Assembly (NCBI GenBank): GCA_963756425.1
Contig: CAVWNW010000008.1
Span: 186,001 to 250,000, forward strand
DNA: 64,000 bases
DNA from: DASQUK01 sp963756425
GTDB taxonomy: Bacteria; Actinomycetota; Acidimicrobiia; Acidimicrobiales; VFJN01
Reading direction: 5' to 3'
Shown in pieces: positions 25,723-34,752 of the stretch. How positions within the stretch are numbered: position 1 is the first letter of the stretch; each line of letters opens with the position of its first letter. The notes beneath the pieces were generated by a model that worked only from the letters and a program-made list of their open reading frames with translations, had not been told where the DNA came from and did not search any database. The position numbers and the translations under genes are program-made.

Positions 25723-25805
25723 TGGTGGGTTGTCGCCCCACGGTAGCCCGTTCCTGCCGCGGAATTGGTGGCGCAGGCAACCGATCCCGCGGCAAGAATC
25801 GCTGC

Positions 25806-26705
25806 GTGACCCCGTTCGCCAAGCAGACCATGCTCGTGGCCGAGCCGGCGGCGCCGGGGCGCTACCGCGTCGACGTCGATCCTCGCTGGAACTGCCCCGT
25901 GGTACCTCAGGGCGGGATGATGGTCGCGCTCGCGGCCAAGGCCATGGCGGTCGAGCTCGACGAACCCGATCAGCGGCTGCGGTCGCTCACCACCGTGTTC
26001 GCCGGACAGGTGCCGTCCGGCCCGGTGACGATCGACGTGCGCGTCCTGCGGCGTGGACGGTCGATCTCGCAGGCGATGGCCGACGTCCGAGTTCCGGGGG
26101 CCGACGCCGGGCACGCGACCGTGGCCGTCTTCGGGCGCACACGGGCGGGCTTCGAGTTCACGGACCTCCGGATGCCCGAGGTCCCGCCGCCCCACGAGTG
26201 CCCCTCGTTCCGCGATCCGCTGCCTCCCGAGGCGGGCGACTTCGAACGGCGACCGCCGTTCCCGTTCTGGGAGAACGTCGAGGGCCGACCTGCGCTGGGT
26301 CACCCACCCTGGGACGAGTACGTACCCAGCAGCTCCGAGTGCGCCGCCTGGTACCGCTTCGACGAGCCACCGATGCTGGCCGACGGCACGCTGGACCCGT
26401 TCGCCGTCGTGGCCCTGTGCGACCTCATGCCCTCGTCGGTCGGCGAACGCATGGGCCCGGGGCAGCCCCAGTGGCTGCCGCCGAGCGCGGACCTCACCGT
26501 TCACCTGCTGGCCGAGGCACGCTCCGAGTGGCTGCTGGCCCACCTGCGGGCCCGGCGCGCCAGCGAGGGCTACGCGTCGGTGGAGATGGCGGCGTGGGAC
26601 CAGACCGGCCAGCTGGTCGCCCACGCGGCGCAGGTCATGTTCCTCACCTTCCCCGACGGGGCCCCGACGCCGGACCAGCGGGTCCCGTTCGACCAGCGGG
26701 GCTGA
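25806..26705 (+). CDS. Acyl-CoA thioesterase (double hotdog) protein
   Basis: A 299-residue protein with two hotdog-like halves, resembling TesB/PaaI-type thioesterases. The first half contains WNCPVVPQGGMMVALAAKAM and QRLRSLTTVFAGQVPSGPV, the second FAVVALCDLMPSSVGERMGP and PPSADLTVHLLAEARSEWLL, ending VAHAAQVMFLTFPDG. It probably hydrolyses an acyl-CoA. The start GTG 25806 is divergent from the thi operon. The two are separated by the riboswitch and a 12-base inverted repeat at 25751-25798. Confidence 0.85.
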   Translation: MTPFAKQTMLVAEPAAPGRYRVDVDPRWNCPVVPQGGMMVALAAKAMAVELDEPDQRLRSLTTVFAGQVPSGPVTIDVRVLRRGRSISQAMADVRVPGADAGHATVAVFGRTRAGFEFTDLRMPEVPPPHECPSFRDPLPPEAGDFERRPPFPFWENVEGRPALGHPPWDEYVPSSSECAAWYRFDEPPMLADGTLDPFAVVALCDLMPSSVGERMGPGQPQWLPPSADLTVHLLAEARSEWLLAHLRARRASEGYASVEMAAWDQTGQLVAHAAQVMFLTFPDGAPTPDQRVPFDQRG

Positions 26706-26746
26706 CGACCACAGCCGGGCGCGGCCGCCGTGGCATCCTGGCGGCG

Positions 26747-27472
26747 ATGGCGGAACTGACGCTCGGAAGCTTGAACCTCCACATGGGCAGGGGCGCCGGT
26801 GGCCACGACGCCCCGTTCTACGACGTCGCGACCGCGTGCAAGGAGGTCGATACCGACGTCCTGGTGGTGCAGGAGGCGTGGGTGCCGGACGGCGAGGACG
26901 GCGACGTGCTCGCGGTGGCCGCGGCCCTCGGCTACCGGGTGGCGGCCACGTTCGCCGTGGCCCGCGCCGAGTGCCACGACCAGGTCCGGCTGATCGCCCG
27001 CTCGGGCGACGCCGGTGACGGCGACTGGCAGGTGGCGGTGCTGTCGCGCCTCCCCGTGGTCGACAGCCGGGTCCTCCCGCTGGAGCCGCAGCTGCCGCGG
27101 GACCCCGGCCGCCGGGCGTTGCTCGCCGTCACCGTCGAGGCCGCCGGCGGGCCGTTCACCGTCTGCGGCACCCACCTGCCGGTCCCCAAGGACCCGGTGT
27201 GGCGCCTTGCACCGTCGCTGCGCCGTGCGCTGCCGCCCGCCGAGCGGCCGGCGGCCCTGGCCGGCGACATGAACATGTGGGGCTGGTGCGTCGACCGGCT
27301 CGCCGGCACTGGCTGGCGGCGGGCAGTCCGGGGCCGGACGTACCCGGCACGTCGGCCCCACACCCAGATCGATCACATCCTGGTGAGCCGGCCGGTCGAG
27401 GTGGTCGACGCGCAGGTGGTCCGCCAGGTCATGTCCGACCACCGACCCATCCGGGCGCGGCTGAGGTTCTGA
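26747..27472 (+). CDS. Endonuclease/exonuclease/phosphatase (EEP) family protein
   Basis: A 241-residue EEP-fold metal-dependent phosphodiesterase/phosphatase. SLNLHMGRG, VVQEAWVPDG (Glu), GTHLPVPKD, LAGDMNMWGW, IDHILVSRP and MSDHRPIRARL are the consecutive active-site blocks. Length is typical for a compact bacterial EEP protein. No signal peptide is seen, so it acts in the cytoplasm. The substrate could be DNA, a nucleotide or an inositol-phosphate-like molecule. It follows the thioesterase by 41 bases. Confidence 0.9.
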   Translation: MAELTLGSLNLHMGRGAGGHDAPFYDVATACKEVDTDVLVVQEAWVPDGEDGDVLAVAAALGYRVAATFAVARAECHDQVRLIARSGDAGDGDWQVAVLSRLPVVDSRVLPLEPQLPRDPGRRALLAVTVEAAGGPFTVCGTHLPVPKDPVWRLAPSLRRALPPAERPAALAGDMNMWGWCVDRLAGTGWRRAVRGRTYPARRPHTQIDHILVSRPVEVVDAQVVRQVMSDHRPIRARLRF

Positions 27473-27529
27473 CCCAGCGTCCTGTGAGATCGTGCCCCTG
27501 ATCGCAGCCTTCCTCGACCCGGTGTCCAG

Positions 27530-27943
27530 GTGACCGCGGACCTGTCGGGCCCGGGCGACGTCGTCCATCGGCTGGTGGCCGACGCCATCAACGGAGGCGA
27601 CCTCGACGTCCTCGATGAGCTCTGTGTCGAGCCCCTCGCCCCCAAGCTGCGCAAGGCCTTCGCCGAGTTCCGCGCCGCATTCCCAGACTGGCGTCAGGAG
27701 ATCGTCGAGCTCGTCACCGAGGGCGAGACCGTCGTCGCGCGGTTCCGGTGCACGGGGACCCAGCGCGGCGCCTGGCGGGGTCTCCCTCCCACCGAACGTC
27801 GGATGAAGATCGACGAGGTCTACTTCTTCCGGATCACCGACGGGCGAATCAGCGGGCTCTGGGGCCTGGAGGACAACTGGACCCGCATGCGGCAACTCCG
27901 CGGGGTGGCCGGGGACAAGGGAGAGCTCGGGTCGCTCAGCTGA
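27530..27943 (+). CDS. SnoaL-like / ester cyclase-like protein
   Basis: A 137-residue NTF2-like protein. VVHRLVADAINGGDLDVLDE and FAEFRAAFPDWRQEIVELVTEG match the SnoaL/ester-cyclase family, followed by RFRCTGTQRGAWRGLPPTER and VYFFRITDGRISGLWGLED. The family includes polyketide cyclases and many small-molecule-binding proteins of unknown role. The GTG at 27530 is chosen; no ribosome-binding site is convincing. Function not assigned. Confidence 0.83.
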   Translation: MTADLSGPGDVVHRLVADAINGGDLDVLDELCVEPLAPKLRKAFAEFRAAFPDWRQEIVELVTEGETVVARFRCTGTQRGAWRGLPPTERRMKIDEVYFFRITDGRISGLWGLEDNWTRMRQLRGVAGDKGELGSLS

Positions 27944-28025
27944 CGTCGACGCGTTCCGGCGTTCGAACGCGACTGATTCCGGCACTTCGGGACGCCGGTT
28001 GGTCCGGACCGGGTACACCGTGCGC

Positions 28026-29321
28026 ATGAACTCGCTCGACATCGCGGTGCCGGCACCGGCACCGCCGTCCCCCGCGCCGGAGCCGGCCAACGTCGCCGCC
28101 CGGCGGCAGCGGCTGCGAACGACCCGGCGGCGGGCGACGGGACTGCTGGTGGCGGTCACGCTGGGCTTCTTCGCGGTCCAGCTCTGGGGCAGCGACGCCG
28201 ACTGGGTCGGCTACGTCGAGGCGGGCATCGAAGCCGCCATGGTCGGCGCGCTGGCTGACTGGTTCGCGGTCACCGCGCTGTTCCGCCATCCGCTGGGGGT
28301 GCCCATCCCCCACACGGCGATCATCCCCACGCGCAAGGATCAGTTCGGCGAGACCCTGGGCGACTTCGTCCAGAACAGCTTCCTCACGCCCGAGATCATC
28401 GCCGAGCGGGTCCACTCGGCCCGCGTGGTCCCCCGCATAGCCGCCTGGATGGCGAAGCCGCCCAATGCCGCGCGCCTCGCCCGCCACCTGGCCGACGCGT
28501 CGGTCACCATCGCCGACCTCCTCCGGGACGAGGAGGTCCACCGGGCCCTCGAGGATGCGGCCCGCCACCGGATCGAGACCACCCCGCTGGCGCCTGTGGC
28601 CGGGCGCACCCTGCAGCTCCTCACCGAGGACGGCCGCCACCAGGAGCTGTTCGACGTCATGCTCCGGTCGGTCGATCGGTTCCTGCGCGACAACGAGCCC
28701 AGCCTCCGCGCCCGGTTCGCCGACGAGGCCCCATGGTGGCTGCCGCGCGCCGTCGAGGACCGCATCTTCGAGCGGCTGCTCGACGGGGCTGCGCACCTGC
28801 TCCACCAGGTGGCCCAGGACCCCAACCACGAGCTGCGCCGGGACGTGGACGCCCGGGTGCGGCGGCTGGTCGACGACCTGCAGACGTCGCCCGAGATGCT
28901 GGCGCGGGGCGAGGAGCTCAAGGCGGAGCTGCTCGCGCAGCCGGAGCTCCGCGAGTGGGTGGCGCGCGTGTGGCAGGACATCAAGGCCGGCCTGCGCACG
29001 CAGGCCGACGACCCCGACTCCGAGCTGCGCCGCCGCCTAGCCGACGCCATCGCCTCGCTCGGCGCCCGGCTTCGCGACGACCCCCGGCTGGCGGCCAGGG
29101 CGGAGCACGCCATCGAGACCGGCGTGCGCTACGTGGCCGACCAGTTCTCCGACGAGATCGGCACGATCGTCAGTGGCACCGTCGCTCACTGGGACGGCCG
29201 AGAGACCGCCAGCCGGCTCGAGCTGCTGCTAGGTCCCGACCTGCAGTTCATCCGCATCAACGGCACCGTGGTCGGCGGCCTCGCCGGCCTGCTCATCCAC
29301 GCCGTCGGCCAGGCGCTCTAA
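28026..29321 (+). CDS. DUF445 family membrane-associated protein
   Basis: A 431-residue DUF445 (YjiN-like) protein. A first hydrophobic segment (GLLVAVTLGFFAVQLWG) precedes the family block AAMVGALADWFAVTALFRHP, IPHTAIIPTRKDQFGETLGD and FVQNSFLTPEIIAERV. A long helical middle follows, and a terminal membrane helix (VVGGLAGLLIHAVGQAL). Orientation and role are unknown. The gene ends six bases before the convergent substrate-binding protein gene, leaving no room for a terminator. Confidence 0.9.
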   Translation: MNSLDIAVPAPAPPSPAPEPANVAARRQRLRTTRRRATGLLVAVTLGFFAVQLWGSDADWVGYVEAGIEAAMVGALADWFAVTALFRHPLGVPIPHTAIIPTRKDQFGETLGDFVQNSFLTPEIIAERVHSARVVPRIAAWMAKPPNAARLARHLADASVTIADLLRDEEVHRALEDAARHRIETTPLAPVAGRTLQLLTEDGRHQELFDVMLRSVDRFLRDNEPSLRARFADEAPWWLPRAVEDRIFERLLDGAAHLLHQVAQDPNHELRRDVDARVRRLVDDLQTSPEMLARGEELKAELLAQPELREWVARVWQDIKAGLRTQADDPDSELRRRLADAIASLGARLRDDPRLAARAEHAIETGVRYVADQFSDEIGTIVSGTVAHWDGRETASRLELLLGPDLQFIRINGTVVGGLAGLLIHAVGQAL

Positions 29322-29327
29322 CGATCC

Positions 29328-31112
29328 CTAGTGGACCCTCGCGCCCATGGGCGCGGCCGACAGGTCCGGCGGCGGATAGTCGGGCGCACGATCCTCCTCG
29401 GGCAGCTCGTCGTACTCGACGACCGACGTGCCCACGTCGAACAGTCCGGCCGCGTCGAGCGAGTCCGGTAGCTCGCCCGGGCCATAGCGGGCGCCGCCGT
29501 TGGCGAAGCGGTAGCTGCCGGTGCCGGGATTGCCCACCTCGTCGACGCTCTCGGCCTCGGGGTCCCACCACATCAGGGTGATGTCGTCGGGCGCACCGCC
29601 GTAGTCGAAGTCCGGCCAGACGCCCTGCTCGCCGCGCGAGTCGAGCGGCCGCGTCGGACCACCGCCCGTCGGCGGGTTGCGCAGCAGGCCGTCGCGGAAG
29701 GTCTCGGGCGTCAGCTCGGGCCCCGCGAGGTGGATGCCCGTGAACACCTCGCGCAAGCCCGGCTCGAGCACGGCATAGATGTTGCTGGGAGGCTCGTTGC
29801 CGCCGAACGCCCAGGTGTAGATCGTGTACGCGGTGCCGTCCTCTCGCTTCGCCGGCGTCCCGGCGAAGCCGATCGCGAACCCGTTACCCCACTGTGCCTG
29901 GTCGTAGGACCGCCCGAAGATCGCGGTGTCGGCGAGGAGGTTCGGCCCCAGGATCCACTCGGGGAAGTAGTCCTGTGCGGTGGCCTCGGTCGTCAGGAAC
30001 TGCGGCATCAGGAAGTCACCGGTGAAGATGACCGTCGTCACCCCCGCCTCCTTGAGCCGGGTGATCATCGTCCGAGCGTCCTCCTGCGCCTGGTTGGGGT
30101 CGAGCACGAACGGGATGTCCGTCGTCAGCTCGATGCCTGCGTCGGCGAGGCCATCCCGCAGCGCATCGAACGACTCCTCGTAGCTGCCGTCCGGCGTGTC
30201 GTAGTGCACCACGGCGTAGACGCGATCCTCGGCCTGCAGCGTTGGATCGCCCGCCAACGCGGCCGGGCCCGGACCCGCGAGGTTGCCGATCGCCTCCGCG
30301 GCCAGCATGGATGCCTGGGTCGGCGTGACGACACCCCAGATCAGCGGGTAGTTGTCGACCGTGACGCTCTGAGGCAGCGGTTGCGCCGGGACCGAGATCA
30401 CATTCTGGGCGGCGAGCTCCTCGCTGAACGCAGCCTGGGCCTGCAGGGGTCCGCCCAGAACGGCGAACGGCTCCTGCTCGGCGATGGCGACGGCGTCGGC
30501 GCGGGCCGCTGTCTGGTCGTCGGCCGCACCGGTGCCGGTGTGGAACTCGAGGTCGACCGTGCGGCCGTAGCTCTCGAAGACGGCGTTGAAGACGTCCGCG
30601 TAGTCGCCCATCGTCTCGGTGGCAACCGCCGGATCGAGGTTGGCCCCGGCACCGGCGATCAGCGAGCTGCCGACCGGATCGATCGCGGGGTCCGACACGT
30701 AGGCGATGACCTTCACGCTGTCGCCGGTGACGCCCGGCGATGTGGCCCCGCCGTTGTCGCCGTCGAACGGCACGACGCACGGCGGCGCGTAGACGGTGGG
30801 CAGCTTGACCCTGCCGGTCGCCGGGTCGCAGTCGGGCCCGAAGTCGATGTCGGTCTCACCTTCCAACTCGGCCCGCTGGGGCGTCATGGGGCCCGAACGG
30901 ATCAGGTCCTCCTGGCTGGTCTCGCCGCCGTCCTCCGCCGCCTCGTCGTCGCCGTCGCCCCCACGGCCGAAGACCAGGACGGCGGCGCCGATGAGCACGA
31001 CGACGAGCGCGATCGGCCCGTAGCGCCTGGCCGCCTTCTCCCAGCCGGGGCGACCAGGGGGCGGCGACGGCTCCTGCCTCGTGTCGACATTGGTCTGCTC
31101 GCTCTCCGACAT
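29328..31112 (-). CDS. Membrane-anchored ABC substrate-binding protein (branched-chain type), paralogue 1
   Basis: A 594-residue periplasmic-binding-protein-type receptor for the Liv-like transporter. It has a short N-terminal tail, one transmembrane helix (YGPIALVVVLIGAAVLVFG) instead of a lipobox, and a linker rich in Asp/Glu. Type-I binding domains follow, with NGGATSPGVTGDSVKVIAYV, VVHYDTPDGSYEESFDALRD and LGPNLLADTAIFGRSYDQAQ. It is more diverged than the two upstream copies and has an extra C-terminal tail. It is last in the operon. The ligand is not predictable. Confidence 0.9.
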   Translation of the reverse strand: MSESEQTNVDTRQEPSPPPGRPGWEKAARRYGPIALVVVLIGAAVLVFGRGGDGDDEAAEDGGETSQEDLIRSGPMTPQRAELEGETDIDFGPDCDPATGRVKLPTVYAPPCVVPFDGDNGGATSPGVTGDSVKVIAYVSDPAIDPVGSSLIAGAGANLDPAVATETMGDYADVFNAVFESYGRTVDLEFHTGTGAADDQTAARADAVAIAEQEPFAVLGGPLQAQAAFSEELAAQNVISVPAQPLPQSVTVDNYPLIWGVVTPTQASMLAAEAIGNLAGPGPAALAGDPTLQAEDRVYAVVHYDTPDGSYEESFDALRDGLADAGIELTTDIPFVLDPNQAQEDARTMITRLKEAGVTTVIFTGDFLMPQFLTTEATAQDYFPEWILGPNLLADTAIFGRSYDQAQWGNGFAIGFAGTPAKREDGTAYTIYTWAFGGNEPPSNIYAVLEPGLREVFTGIHLAGPELTPETFRDGLLRNPPTGGGPTRPLDSRGEQGVWPDFDYGGAPDDITLMWWDPEAESVDEVGNPGTGSYRFANGGARYGPGELPDSLDAAGLFDVGTSVVEYDELPEEDRAPDYPPPDLSAAPMGARVH

Positions 31113-31147
31113 CGTCGACCCTCCCCTCGATCCTCAGGCGGGCTGCG

Positions 31148-32914
31148 CTACTCCGGTAGCGGGTAGTCGGGCGTGTCGTCCTCGGCCGGAACCTGGTCGA
31201 AGATCGTCACCGAGGACGCGTCGTCGAACAAGCCGGCCTCCTCCACGCTGTCCGGGAAGTTGCCCAGCGTGTACCGCTGGGCGCCGTTGGCGTACCGGTA
31301 GAGGCCAACCCCGTCGTTGCCGACCTCGTCTTCGCCGCGAGCGGTCGGGTCGAACCAGACGATGGTGGCGTCGTCGCTGCCGCCGAAGTCCGTGTTCGGC
31401 CAGACGCCGTGGTCGCCACGGGAGAACAGGGCCTGGGTCGGCCCGCCGCCGGAGGGCGGGTACCGGTACAGGCCGTCGCGAAACGTCTCGGGGGTCAGCT
31501 CGGGGCCGGCGAGGTGGATGCCCGGGAACACTGTCAGCATCAACCCGACGTTGAGCACGTTGGCGTTGCTGTTGGGCGGCGGCCCCCCGTAGGCCCAGTC
31601 CCAGACGCGGAACGCGCCGTCGGTCTCCAGGGCACCCCGGGCGCTGACGAACGAGATGCCGAAGCCGTTCTTCCACTGCTCGGGGTCGGTCTGGCGGGCA
31701 AACAACGACGTGTCCATGAACAGGTTGGGCCCCATGAGCCACTCGGGGTGGTAGTCCTGCGCCGTCGCCTCGGCGGTCAGCGACGCGGGCGTGATCGGAT
31801 CGCCGGAGTAGACGATCGTCGTGACGCCCGCTTCCTTGAGCCGGGTGATGTTGGTGCGCGCGTTCTCCTGGGCACGGGCCAGGTCGAGATCGAACTCGAT
31901 GTCGGTGGCCAGTTCGATCCCGTTGTCGGCGAGCTGCTCGCGCAACGCCTCGAACACCGCCTGGTGGTCGCCCTCGGGATTGTCGTAGTGCAGCAGGCCA
32001 TACACCCGGTCTTGGGCCCGGGTGGCGTCGTCCCCCGCCAGCTCGGCGTGGCCGGGCCCCGCCAGCTTGGCGATCATCTCGGCCGACAGCGCCGCCGCCT
32101 GATCGGGAGTCGGCGTGCTCTGCCAGATGTACGGCTGGTATTGCTCGACGACCTCCTCCGGTACTGCCGTAGCGCAAAAGCTGGCACAGATGATCCCCCG
32201 CGACGCCAGCTCCGTGGCGAAGACGGGGCCCGCCTGCCCCGGACCGCCCACGACGATGAAGGGCTCCTTCTCGGCGATGGCGATTGCGTCCGCCCTCGCC
32301 GCCTCCAGATCCGCGCCGGCCCCGGTACCGGTATAGGTCTCGACCTCGACCCGACGCCCGTACGTCTCGTACAGCCGGTTGTAGAGGTCAGCGAAGCCCT
32401 GGACGGTCTCGGCGGCGGACTCGGGGTTGATCTCGGCGCCAGCCCCCGCCGCGAAGGCGGTCGTCAGGGGATCGAGGGCCGGGTCGGCGATGTACTCCAC
32501 GACCTTGACCGTGTCGGCCGTGACCCCTGGCGAAGTGGCACCCCCGTTGTCGCGCTCGAACGGCTCCACGCACGGCGGGGCGTAGACCGACACCAGCTTG
32601 AGCTTGCCCGTCTCGGTGTCGCAGTTCGGCCCCCACTCGATGCTGTCGGTCTCGCCCTCGAGGTCGGCTTTCTGCCACGTCATCGGGCCCGAGGCGGTCA
32701 GTTCCGCCTCACTGGCGCTCGCGGCATCGGTGGCCGCCTCGTCGTCGCCGTCGTCGTTGCCGCCGCCGAACACCAACACGGCGGCCCCGATGATCGCCAG
32801 GACCACCACGATCGGTCCATAGCGCTTCGCGGGCCTCACCCATCCGCGCTGGCGCTTGGGCGGAGGCGCTCCTCCGCCCCCCTCGCTGGTCGTCGTCTCG
32901 CCGGTGCTCGCCAT
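31148..32914 (-). CDS. Membrane-anchored ABC substrate-binding protein, paralogue 2
   Basis: A 588-residue receptor with an N-terminal transmembrane anchor (YGPIVVVLAIIGAAVLVFGG). Two cysteines lie close to each other in GIICASFCATAVP, a feature shared with paralogue 3. The block NGGATSPGVTADTVKVVEYI and SLTAEATAQDYHPEWLMGPN mark it as a near-copy of paralogue 3, and it carries the late VGLYRYANGAQRYTLGNFPD. Gap to the next gene is 35 bases. Together with its neighbours it probably recognises related but different ligands. Confidence 0.92.
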   Translation of the reverse strand: MASTGETTTSEGGGGAPPPKRQRGWVRPAKRYGPIVVVLAIIGAAVLVFGGGNDDGDDEAATDAASASEAELTASGPMTWQKADLEGETDSIEWGPNCDTETGKLKLVSVYAPPCVEPFERDNGGATSPGVTADTVKVVEYIADPALDPLTTAFAAGAGAEINPESAAETVQGFADLYNRLYETYGRRVEVETYTGTGAGADLEAARADAIAIAEKEPFIVVGGPGQAGPVFATELASRGIICASFCATAVPEEVVEQYQPYIWQSTPTPDQAAALSAEMIAKLAGPGHAELAGDDATRAQDRVYGLLHYDNPEGDHQAVFEALREQLADNGIELATDIEFDLDLARAQENARTNITRLKEAGVTTIVYSGDPITPASLTAEATAQDYHPEWLMGPNLFMDTSLFARQTDPEQWKNGFGISFVSARGALETDGAFRVWDWAYGGPPPNSNANVLNVGLMLTVFPGIHLAGPELTPETFRDGLYRYPPSGGGPTQALFSRGDHGVWPNTDFGGSDDATIVWFDPTARGEDEVGNDGVGLYRYANGAQRYTLGNFPDSVEEAGLFDDASSVTIFDQVPAEDDTPDYPLPE

Positions 32915-32952
32915 CGTCGACCTCCCCTCGGCCGATCAGCGTCGCGCCCGGA

Positions 32953-34722
32953 CTACTGCGGTAGCGGGTAGTCGGGCGTTTCATCCTCGTCCGGAACCTG
33001 GTCGAAGATCGTCACCGACGACGCGTTGTCGAACAGGCCGGCCTCCTCGACTGTGTCGGGGAAGTTACCCAGGGTGTAGCGCTGGCCGCCGTTGGCGTAG
33101 CGGTAGAGGCCGACCCCATCGTTGCCGACCTCGTCCTCGCCGCTGGCGGTCGGATCGAACCAGACGACGGTGGCGTCGTCGGACCCACCAGAGTCGGTGT
33201 CGGGCCAGATGCCCTGGTCGCCACGTGAGATCTGCGGCTCGGTGGGCCCACCGCCCGAGGGGGGATAGCGGAACAGCCCGTCGCGGAACGTCTCGGGTGT
33301 GAGCTCGGGCCCGGCCAGGTGGATGCCCGGGAACACCGTGAGCAGCATTCCGGCGTTGAGCAGGTTGGCGTTGTTGTTGGGCGGCAGGCCGCCATACGCC
33401 CAGTCCCAGATGCGGAAGGCGCCGTTGGTCTCCTGCGCGCCCCGGGCTCCGATCAGCGAGATGCCGAAGCCGTTCTTCCATTGCTCCACGTCGGTCTGAC
33501 GGGCGAACAGCGAGGTGTCCATGAGCACGCTGGACCCGAGGATCCACTCGGGGTGGTAGTCCTGGGCTGTCGCCTCGGCGGTCAGTGACGCCGGGGTGAG
33601 CGGGTCGCCCGTGTAGATGATGGTGGTGACGCCCGCATCCTTGAGCCGGGCGATGTTCGTCCGCGCATTCTCCTGGGCCCGGGCCAGGTCAAGCGTGAAC
33701 TCGACGTCGGTGGCCAGCTCGATGCCGTTGTCCGCCAACTGATCCATGTACGCCTCGGTCACGGCCTCGTAGTCGCCATCGGGATTGTCGTAGTGCAAAA
33801 GCCCGTAGACGCGGTCCTTGGCTCTTGTCTCGTCGTCACCGGCGAGCTCAGCCTTGCCGGGTCCCGCCAGCTTGGCGATCATCTCGGACGCCAGCGCAGC
33901 CGCCTGATCGGGAGTCGGCCCGGTCTGCCAGATGTAAGGCGCGTACTCGTCGACAAGCGACTGGGGTATCGCGGTGGCACAGGTCCCGGCGCAGACGATG
34001 CCCCGTGACGCCAGCTCGGCTGAGAAGATCGTGGTGGACTGTTGCGGACCACCGACCACGATGAACGGGTCCTTCTCGGCGATGGCGATGGCGTCCGCTC
34101 TCGCCGCCTCCCGGTCGTCGCCCGCCCCCGTGCCGATGTAGGTCTCGACCTCGACCTGGCGGCCGTAGGTCTCGTACAGCCGGTTGTAGAGGTCGGCGAA
34201 CCCCGCCACGGTCTCGGCGGCGGTTTCCACGTTGACATCCGCACCGGCGCCGGAGACGGTCGCCGCGGTCAGCGGGTCGAGAGCGGGGTCAGTGATGTAC
34301 TCCACGACCTTGACGGTGTCGGCGGTGACCCCCGGCGACGTGGCGCCGCCGTTGTCGCCCTGGAACGGCTCGACGCAGGGCGCCGCATAGGTCGAGACGA
34401 GCTTGATCTTGCCGGTATCGGTGTCGCAGTTGGGGCCCCAGTCGACGTTGGCGGTCCCACCCTCCTGCTCGGCCTTCTGCCACGTCATCGGGCCGGAGGC
34501 GATCAGCTCGTCCTCGCTGGTGCTCGCACTGTCGGTGGCCGCCTCGTCGTCGCCGTCGTCGTTGCCGCCGCCGAACACGAGCACGGCGGCCCCGATGAGG
34601 GCGAGGACCACCACGATGGGCCCGTACCGCTTGGCGGGCTTCACCCACCCGGGCTGGCGCTTGGGTGGCGGGCCCTCGCCGGCGCCGTCGCCCTGGGCCT
34701 TGGTCTCGTCGGTGGTTGACAT
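32953..34722 (-). CDS. Membrane-anchored ABC substrate-binding protein, paralogue 3
   Basis: A 589-residue receptor, the first of three tandem paralogues after the ATPase gene. Its N-terminal anchor is YGPIVVVLALIGAAVLVFGG. It has NGGATSPGVTADTVKVVEYI, VCAGTCATAIPQSLV (paired cysteines) and SLTAEATAQDYHPEWILGSS. Most blocks are identical or nearly so to paralogue 2, indicating a recent tandem duplication. The gene starts 30 bases after the ATPase stop, with a GAGAGGAG-type ribosome-binding site. Confidence 0.92.
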   Translation of the reverse strand: MSTTDETKAQGDGAGEGPPPKRQPGWVKPAKRYGPIVVVLALIGAAVLVFGGGNDDGDDEAATDSASTSEDELIASGPMTWQKAEQEGGTANVDWGPNCDTDTGKIKLVSTYAAPCVEPFQGDNGGATSPGVTADTVKVVEYITDPALDPLTAATVSGAGADVNVETAAETVAGFADLYNRLYETYGRQVEVETYIGTGAGDDREAARADAIAIAEKDPFIVVGGPQQSTTIFSAELASRGIVCAGTCATAIPQSLVDEYAPYIWQTGPTPDQAAALASEMIAKLAGPGKAELAGDDETRAKDRVYGLLHYDNPDGDYEAVTEAYMDQLADNGIELATDVEFTLDLARAQENARTNIARLKDAGVTTIIYTGDPLTPASLTAEATAQDYHPEWILGSSVLMDTSLFARQTDVEQWKNGFGISLIGARGAQETNGAFRIWDWAYGGLPPNNNANLLNAGMLLTVFPGIHLAGPELTPETFRDGLFRYPPSGGGPTEPQISRGDQGIWPDTDSGGSDDATVVWFDPTASGEDEVGNDGVGLYRYANGGQRYTLGNFPDTVEEAGLFDNASSVTIFDQVPDEDETPDYPLPQ

Positions 34723-34752
34723 GGAGGCTCCTCTCGTTCCCGGCGCCGGGGC

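Noticed and set aside
30016..30780. Long minus-strand alternate frame inside the first receptor gene
   Set aside because: Arginine-rich shadow of the real gene; no domain.
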